Assembly: GCA_029557895.1 (NCBI GenBank)
Contig: JAKQHT010000002.1
Coordinates: 1-64,000 of the forward strand
Origin: Bacteroidota bacterium
Lineage (GTDB): Bacteria; Bacteroidota; Bacteroidia; Flavobacteriales; Flavobacteriaceae
Direction: 5' to 3'
Length of the DNA: 64,000 nucleotides
Shown: one piece after another, positions 60,783 to 64,000 of the stretch
Numbering within the stretch: position 1 is the stretch's first letter
How the letters are laid out: each line of letters begins with the position of its first letter
Translations under genes and position numbers: made by a program
The notes under the pieces: model-generated
The model's input: the letters and a program-made list of their open reading frames with translations, nothing else
Told to the model about the DNA's origin: nothing
The model's database searches: none

Positions 60783-61458
60783 TTGGGAACAACACATAAA
60801 AGAAACCATGGAAAATCGACAGTTGCAGCCGTCGCAAGATGCGTGGCATAAGCTGCAAAACCGTTTGGATGCTTCGGAAAAAAAGAAAAACAACACTACG
60901 TTTTGGAAATTGGGGATTGCTGCGGGAATTGTCGGGATTTTGTTTGCATCGGTATTGTTTATTGATAAAAAAGTACATCCCGAAAATACGGTTGTAACCA
61001 TTCCGGTAACCAAAGTTGAAACCGATAAAGAAGCAGTGATAATTGAAAATTCAATTCAAATAGCTTCAGAAAACACGACGCGATCAGCAGAAAAACAGAA
61101 TTTTGAGACAAATGTACAAGAGGTAAACAAAACCGTTGCAGAAACCCTGCAAAGCAATGATTTTCAGCTTTATGAAAATGAAAAGATTGATGCGGTCATT
61201 GCCCAAGTTCACGATATGGTCGAAAAAAATAACACCATTTCAGAAAACGAATTGGACTCTTTGCTTTTGTTGGCAGAACAGGAACTAAAGGCATACAAAC
61301 TGCTCACATCCGTAGAAAATCAAACCGTTACCAATCCCGTAACCCTTTTGGCAGAAGCCGAAAACGAATTGGACAATTCGTTCAGGTCGCGGGTGCTTGA
61401 CAAGTTGTTGTCGGGTTTTGAAAGCATCAAAGAGGTCGTGGTAAGCCGGAAAAATTAA
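60769..61458 (+). CDS. Probable anti-sigma factor, single-pass membrane protein
   Basis: 229 aa. A short cytosolic part (1-45: DWEQHIKETMENRQLQPSQD, AWHKLQNRLDASEKKKN), one membrane helix (about 46-66, LGIAAGIVGILFASVLF), and a charged periplasmic part of about 160 residues with Glu/Asn-rich, coiled-coil-like sequence. It does not match a known zinc anti-sigma motif. The 14-nt overlap with the sigma gene and the topology are the basis for calling it the cognate regulator. Confidence 0.65.
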   Translation: MAQSDWEQHIKETMENRQLQPSQDAWHKLQNRLDASEKKKNNTTFWKLGIAAGIVGILFASVLFIDKKVHPENTVVTIPVTKVETDKEAVIIENSIQIASENTTRSAEKQNFETNVQEVNKTVAETLQSNDFQLYENEKIDAVIAQVHDMVEKNNTISENELDSLLLLAEQELKAYKLLTSVENQTVTNPVTLLAEAENELDNSFRSRVLDKLLSGFESIKEVVVSRKN

Positions 61459-61494
61459 AAATCATCATCAATCATTTATAAAAACAGAACAGTT

Positions 61495-62568
61495 ATGAAA
61501 ATTACAATGAAGACCTCCATCGTATTGGTTTTATGTTTCACATTTCAAATGGCAATCGCTCAAGATTCGCTGTCAGTAATGACAAAACAACAAAAAATTG
61601 AAGCATTGACAAAAGAAAAACAAACCATTGAAAGCCAAGAGCGCGAATTGTTAAAAAGGGATTTGGAAACCATTGAATCCCGATTGAAAAAAGGTGAAAT
61701 CTCCCAAGAAGAATGCGATAGGCTAAAACTTGAAGCCGCCAAAATCCGAGCAGCAAACATCGATAACAAAAAAGTGATTATTGACAACCGGATAGCTCTT
61801 GTTGAACGTGAGGACGCCGCCGTAATTGTGAGTATCGCCGATAAAACCATAGATATCGAAAAACAAACTGAAAGCAATCAAAATATCTATAGCCAGCCAA
61901 AATCAACTGATCGGGTTCGAAAGACGTATAGCGGATTGCTGTTTGCCGTAGGGTTTAACAATACCATTATTGAAGGACAAAACATTGACGACTCGCCATA
62001 TAAAATAGGAGGTTCTGGATTTGTTGAGCTTGGCACAACGCTGAATACGCCCATTACGATGAGCAGTAATTTTTTAACCCTTAAATACGGTCTTTCTTTT
62101 CAATGGAACAAGCTCAATATCAAAGACAATATGTACATTGTAGAAGATCAAGCCACACATTTGGTCACATTGCACGAACATCCCGAAACGCTGAAAGAAG
62201 CTAAATTCAGAGTGGTCAACATGGTTGTACCGGTACATCTGGAATTTGGTTCGACCGGAAGTATGGTCACCAAAAACGGGGTATCTTACAGACGTGGCGG
62301 CAGCTTTAAATTGGGATTGGGCGGTTATGCCGGTGTGCGCCTTGCCAGTGTTCAAAAGTTGGAATTTGAAGAAACCAGTGAGTTTCGAGGTAAAAAACAA
62401 AAAATAAAAGACGATTACAATACTTCCAATTTCGCCTATGGCTTTAGTGCATACGTAGGATTTGACGGGTATAGCCTGTATGCCAAGTACGATATGTCGC
62501 CACTATTTAAAAACCAACCTGTTGCACAAAACAACATTTCGGTTGGGTTGCGTGTGGATTTTGATTAA
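61495..62568 (+). CDS. Outer-membrane porin-like protein with coiled-coil N-terminus
   Basis: 357 aa. Signal peptide ends FQMAIAQ. Residues about 30-125 are a heptad-rich coiled coil (LTKEKQTIESQERELLKRDL, ETIESRLKKGEISQEECDRL). The rest, about 140-357, is beta-strand-rich with a barrel-like end ISVGLRVDFD. Third gene of the ECF operon, 36 nt after the probable anti-sigma factor, and thus a plausible target of that sigma factor. Function unknown. A second Met 12 nt downstream is also possible as start. Confidence 0.8.
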   Translation: MKITMKTSIVLVLCFTFQMAIAQDSLSVMTKQQKIEALTKEKQTIESQERELLKRDLETIESRLKKGEISQEECDRLKLEAAKIRAANIDNKKVIIDNRIALVEREDAAVIVSIADKTIDIEKQTESNQNIYSQPKSTDRVRKTYSGLLFAVGFNNTIIEGQNIDDSPYKIGGSGFVELGTTLNTPITMSSNFLTLKYGLSFQWNKLNIKDNMYIVEDQATHLVTLHEHPETLKEAKFRVVNMVVPVHLEFGSTGSMVTKNGVSYRRGGSFKLGLGGYAGVRLASVQKLEFEETSEFRGKKQKIKDDYNTSNFAYGFSAYVGFDGYSLYAKYDMSPLFKNQPVAQNNISVGLRVDFD

Positions 62569-62690
62569 TAGAGTTTTTTTACAAGTTGGCCACCCCAAAA
62601 CAACCCAGTCGTTTAGGGCAAATCCCACCAAAGAGCCAACCTGGATCGATCCCGCAAAAATGACCTTCTGAACCAATCGCACAAAAAGTG

Positions 62691-62721
62691 TCGCCCTGAA
62701 CTTGCTTCAGGGTCTTTTTTG
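62691..62721 (+). terminator. Terminator after the porin-like gene
   Basis: CCCTGAA (62694-62700) pairs with TTCAGGG (62706-62712) around CTTGC, then TCTTTTTT. This hairpin type is common between flavobacterial genes. Confidence 0.85.
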
Positions 62722-62829
62722 TTACATATTGCGCCGGACTGGATGGGAAGCCGGAACAAGTTGAAAAGTACAAAGACCGTCTTTTGAGACAACTGGATCG
62801 AAATTATAGTCCAAGCGTCTTGTTTTCAT

Positions 62830-62837
62830 TAAATTTG
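62830..62837 (+). promoter_or_regulatory. -7 box of the Fur-family gene
   Basis: TAAATTTG matches TAnnTTTG, 45 nt before the ATG. No well-placed -33 TTTG was found. Confidence 0.4.
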
Positions 62838-62882
62838 CAACTGTATTTGTCCAATGGCAAATTCTGGCGAACACCAAAATAT

Positions 62883-63299
62883 ATGGAACGTATAGAACAA
62901 TTTTTGGAATCCCGAAATATTCGTATTACCGCCATACGCCTACTGGTCTATAAATTTTTGGCCGAAAAAAAGGTGGCTGTAGCGCTCGGCGATATTGAAA
63001 ATGCATTTGAAAAAGTGGATAGGACCACCTTGTACCGGACCGTAAAGACTTTTGAGGAAAACGACATCGTGCACCAGATAGACGACGGTACCGGAATTGC
63101 AAAATATGCCCTTTGCGAAGCAGGCTGCCATTGCGATATCAAAACCGATTTGCACCTGCATTTTCATTGCAGCCACTGTAACGAAACCGTTTGTTTTACA
63201 GACCGTAAAATCCCGCAAATAAAAGTACCACAGGGTTTTGTGGCAGAAAACGTCAACCTTGTCGTAAAAGGTCTTTGTGACAAATGCAGTTGTATATAA
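62883..63299 (+). CDS. Fur-family transcriptional repressor (probably Zn/metal-responsive)
   Basis: 138 aa. N-terminal winged helix (RNIRITAIRLLVYKFLAEKK and KVDRTTLYRTVKTFEENDIV), then the dimer and metal domain. Metal ligands are in DLHLHFHCSHCNETVCF and a C-terminal CDKCSC (two CxxC pairs holding structural Zn). The ATG at 62883 gives the normal Fur length; 33 upstream in-frame codons are not family-like. It lies 183 nt before a heavy-metal P-type ATPase on the same strand, which suggests zinc or similar metal as effector. Confidence 0.88.
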   Translation: MERIEQFLESRNIRITAIRLLVYKFLAEKKVAVALGDIENAFEKVDRTTLYRTVKTFEENDIVHQIDDGTGIAKYALCEAGCHCDIKTDLHLHFHCSHCNETVCFTDRKIPQIKVPQGFVAENVNLVVKGLCDKCSCI

Positions 63300-63482
63300 A
63301 GGTAAGCCATTGATATTAATTCTTCTACACAAAAAAAGTTAAGTGCCATTTTGATAACTTTGGATATCGCAATTTCCACCAGTCATATTCAGATATCGGG
63401 TTTTTAACACATATTTTTTTCGATAATGCACTTCCGTTGCATGTGATAATTCTTGACCTTTGTTGCGTAAATAACCACTTTT

Positions 63483-64000
63483 ATGGATACCTGTTGCACT
63501 GTTGGGCAAACCAACAAAAATGCCACCAGACACCACCACGATGGTGACCATCATCACGATCACGACCATGGCCACGATCACGATCACGGCAATGCATCAA
63601 ATGGCATAAAGGCCTACATTCCGGCAGTTGTCAGCTTTATAATGCTTATGACAGGAATAGCACTCGATGTTTTTGGTACAACTTTTTTTCAGGGTTGGGT
63701 TAGGATAGTTTGGTACGGAATGGCCTATCTGCCTGTTGGTTTTCCCGTTGTCAGGCAAGGTTGGGAGAGTGCCAAACGTGGCGATGTATTCACTGAATTT
63801 TTTTTAATGGCAATAGCGACTATCGGTGCATTTGCCATTGGAGAATATCCCGAAGGTGTGGCGGTCATGTTGTTCTATACCATTGGAGAACTGTTCCAAA
63901 GTGCCGCCGTTTATAAAGCTAAGGGGAATATCAAGGCATTGTTGGATGTTCGGCCAAAAGAAGCTACTGTATTTCGTGATGGAGCGTATATTAGCACGGC
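63483..64000 (+). CDS. Heavy-metal P-type ATPase (Zn/Cd/Pb type), 5' part
   Basis: Starts with ATG at 63483 and stays open for 172 codons to the window edge, so only the N-terminal part is seen. The cytosolic N-terminus has a Cys-Cys pair (residues 4-5) and a His/Asp-rich tract with 11 His between residues 17 and 37, in place of a classic ferredoxin-like metal domain. Membrane helices follow (for example VSFIMLMTGIALDVF), and IGEYPEGVAVMLFYTIGELF matches the conserved helix of ZntA/CadA exporters. Probably exports zinc or related ions and is regulated by the adjacent Fur-family protein. Confidence 0.88.
   Translation, partial: MDTCCTVGQTNKNATRHHHDGDHHHDHDHGHDHDHGNASNGIKAYIPAVVSFIMLMTGIALDVFGTTFFQGWVRIVWYGMAYLPVGFPVVRQGWESAKRGDVFTEFFLMAIATIGAFAIGEYPEGVAVMLFYTIGELFQSAAVYKAKGNIKALLDVRPKEATVFRDGAYIST

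Larger units (their letters stand above)
62569..62882. other. Non-coding gap with terminator and -7 box
   Basis: A 314-nt gap. It holds a terminator hairpin at 62691-62721 and an ITR-like TTTTGAGACAA at 62782-62792, related to the ends of the repeats at 13.1 and 19.7 kb. There is no supported gene; the in-frame extension of the Fur gene upstream of 62883 is not protein-like. Confidence 0.5.

Noticed and set aside
63531-63593. CAC/GAT-rich tract taken as a microsatellite
   Set aside because: It is in frame within the P-type ATPase and encodes its His/Asp-rich metal-binding segment.

Overview
The window is chromosomal DNA from a member of the Bacteroidota, most likely the family Flavobacteriaceae. 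Pointers are a gldA gliding-motility ATPase, a GLPGLI-family protein beside a TonB-receptor-like outer-membrane protein, a type 9 secretion C-terminal sorting domain, and the near absence of Shine-Dalgarno sequences. Promoters fit the Bacteroidota form (-33 TTTG, -7 TAnnTTTG). No prophage, integrase, transposase, rRNA or CRISPR array is visible. The genus cannot be fixed from the sequence alone.

Layout. 1-14 kb: tRNA-Leu, a YegP-like protein, an outer-membrane receptor/GLPGLI pair, a deoxynucleoside kinase with an unknown secreted partner, the membrane pyrophosphatase hppA, ggt, a DUF5686-type outer-membrane protein and pdhB. 14-26 kb: etfB-etfA, a bifunctional nuclease, a CNT nucleoside transporter, thyA, a CBM48-like protein, a 2TM protein overlapping dihydrofolate reductase, a dipeptidase, a flavoprotein, fabD and lspA. 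26-33 kb: galE with a DegT aminotransferase, waaA, a lipoprotein, an M28 peptidase and metK. 33-41 kb: a methionine operon (sulfhydrylase/synthase, homoserine dehydrogenase, two-piece metH, metF) behind a SAM-I riboswitch. 41-45 kb: an aminotransferase, a PagL-like protein, a DUF2807 lipoprotein and gldA. 45-53 kb: an aromatic amino-acid operon (pheA, aminotransferase, tyrA, DAHP synthase/chorismate mutase), then rsgA, dtd, a small membrane protein, a MazG-like enzyme and aroA. 53-64 kb: queA, rlmN, a T9SS cargo protein, a phosphodiesterase-TPR-sulfotransferase fusion, a polyprenyl synthase, an ECF sigma operon, a Fur-family regulator and the 5' end of a His-rich heavy-metal P-type ATPase.

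The most notable regulatory finding is a complete transcription attenuator in front of pheA. A promoter is followed by a 25-codon leader ORF with five Phe and five Tyr codons, and then by mutually exclusive antiterminator and terminator hairpins. It would couple charged tRNA-Phe/Tyr to the aromatic operon. The divergent metK and methionine operons each appear to have a SAM-sensing leader, of different classes: SAM-II-like for metK and SAM-I for the methionine operon.

Other unusual items: a 10-A run where the 2TM gene meets a dihydrofolate reductase frame with no ATG/GTG/TTG start; a Cys/His-rich domain fused to the aminotransferase of the Phe/Tyr operon; a 50-codon gene coupled to the phosphodiesterase-TPR-sulfotransferase fusion; and intergenic inverted-repeat elements. 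All functional calls rest on reading the sequence and on family knowledge; no searches were run.
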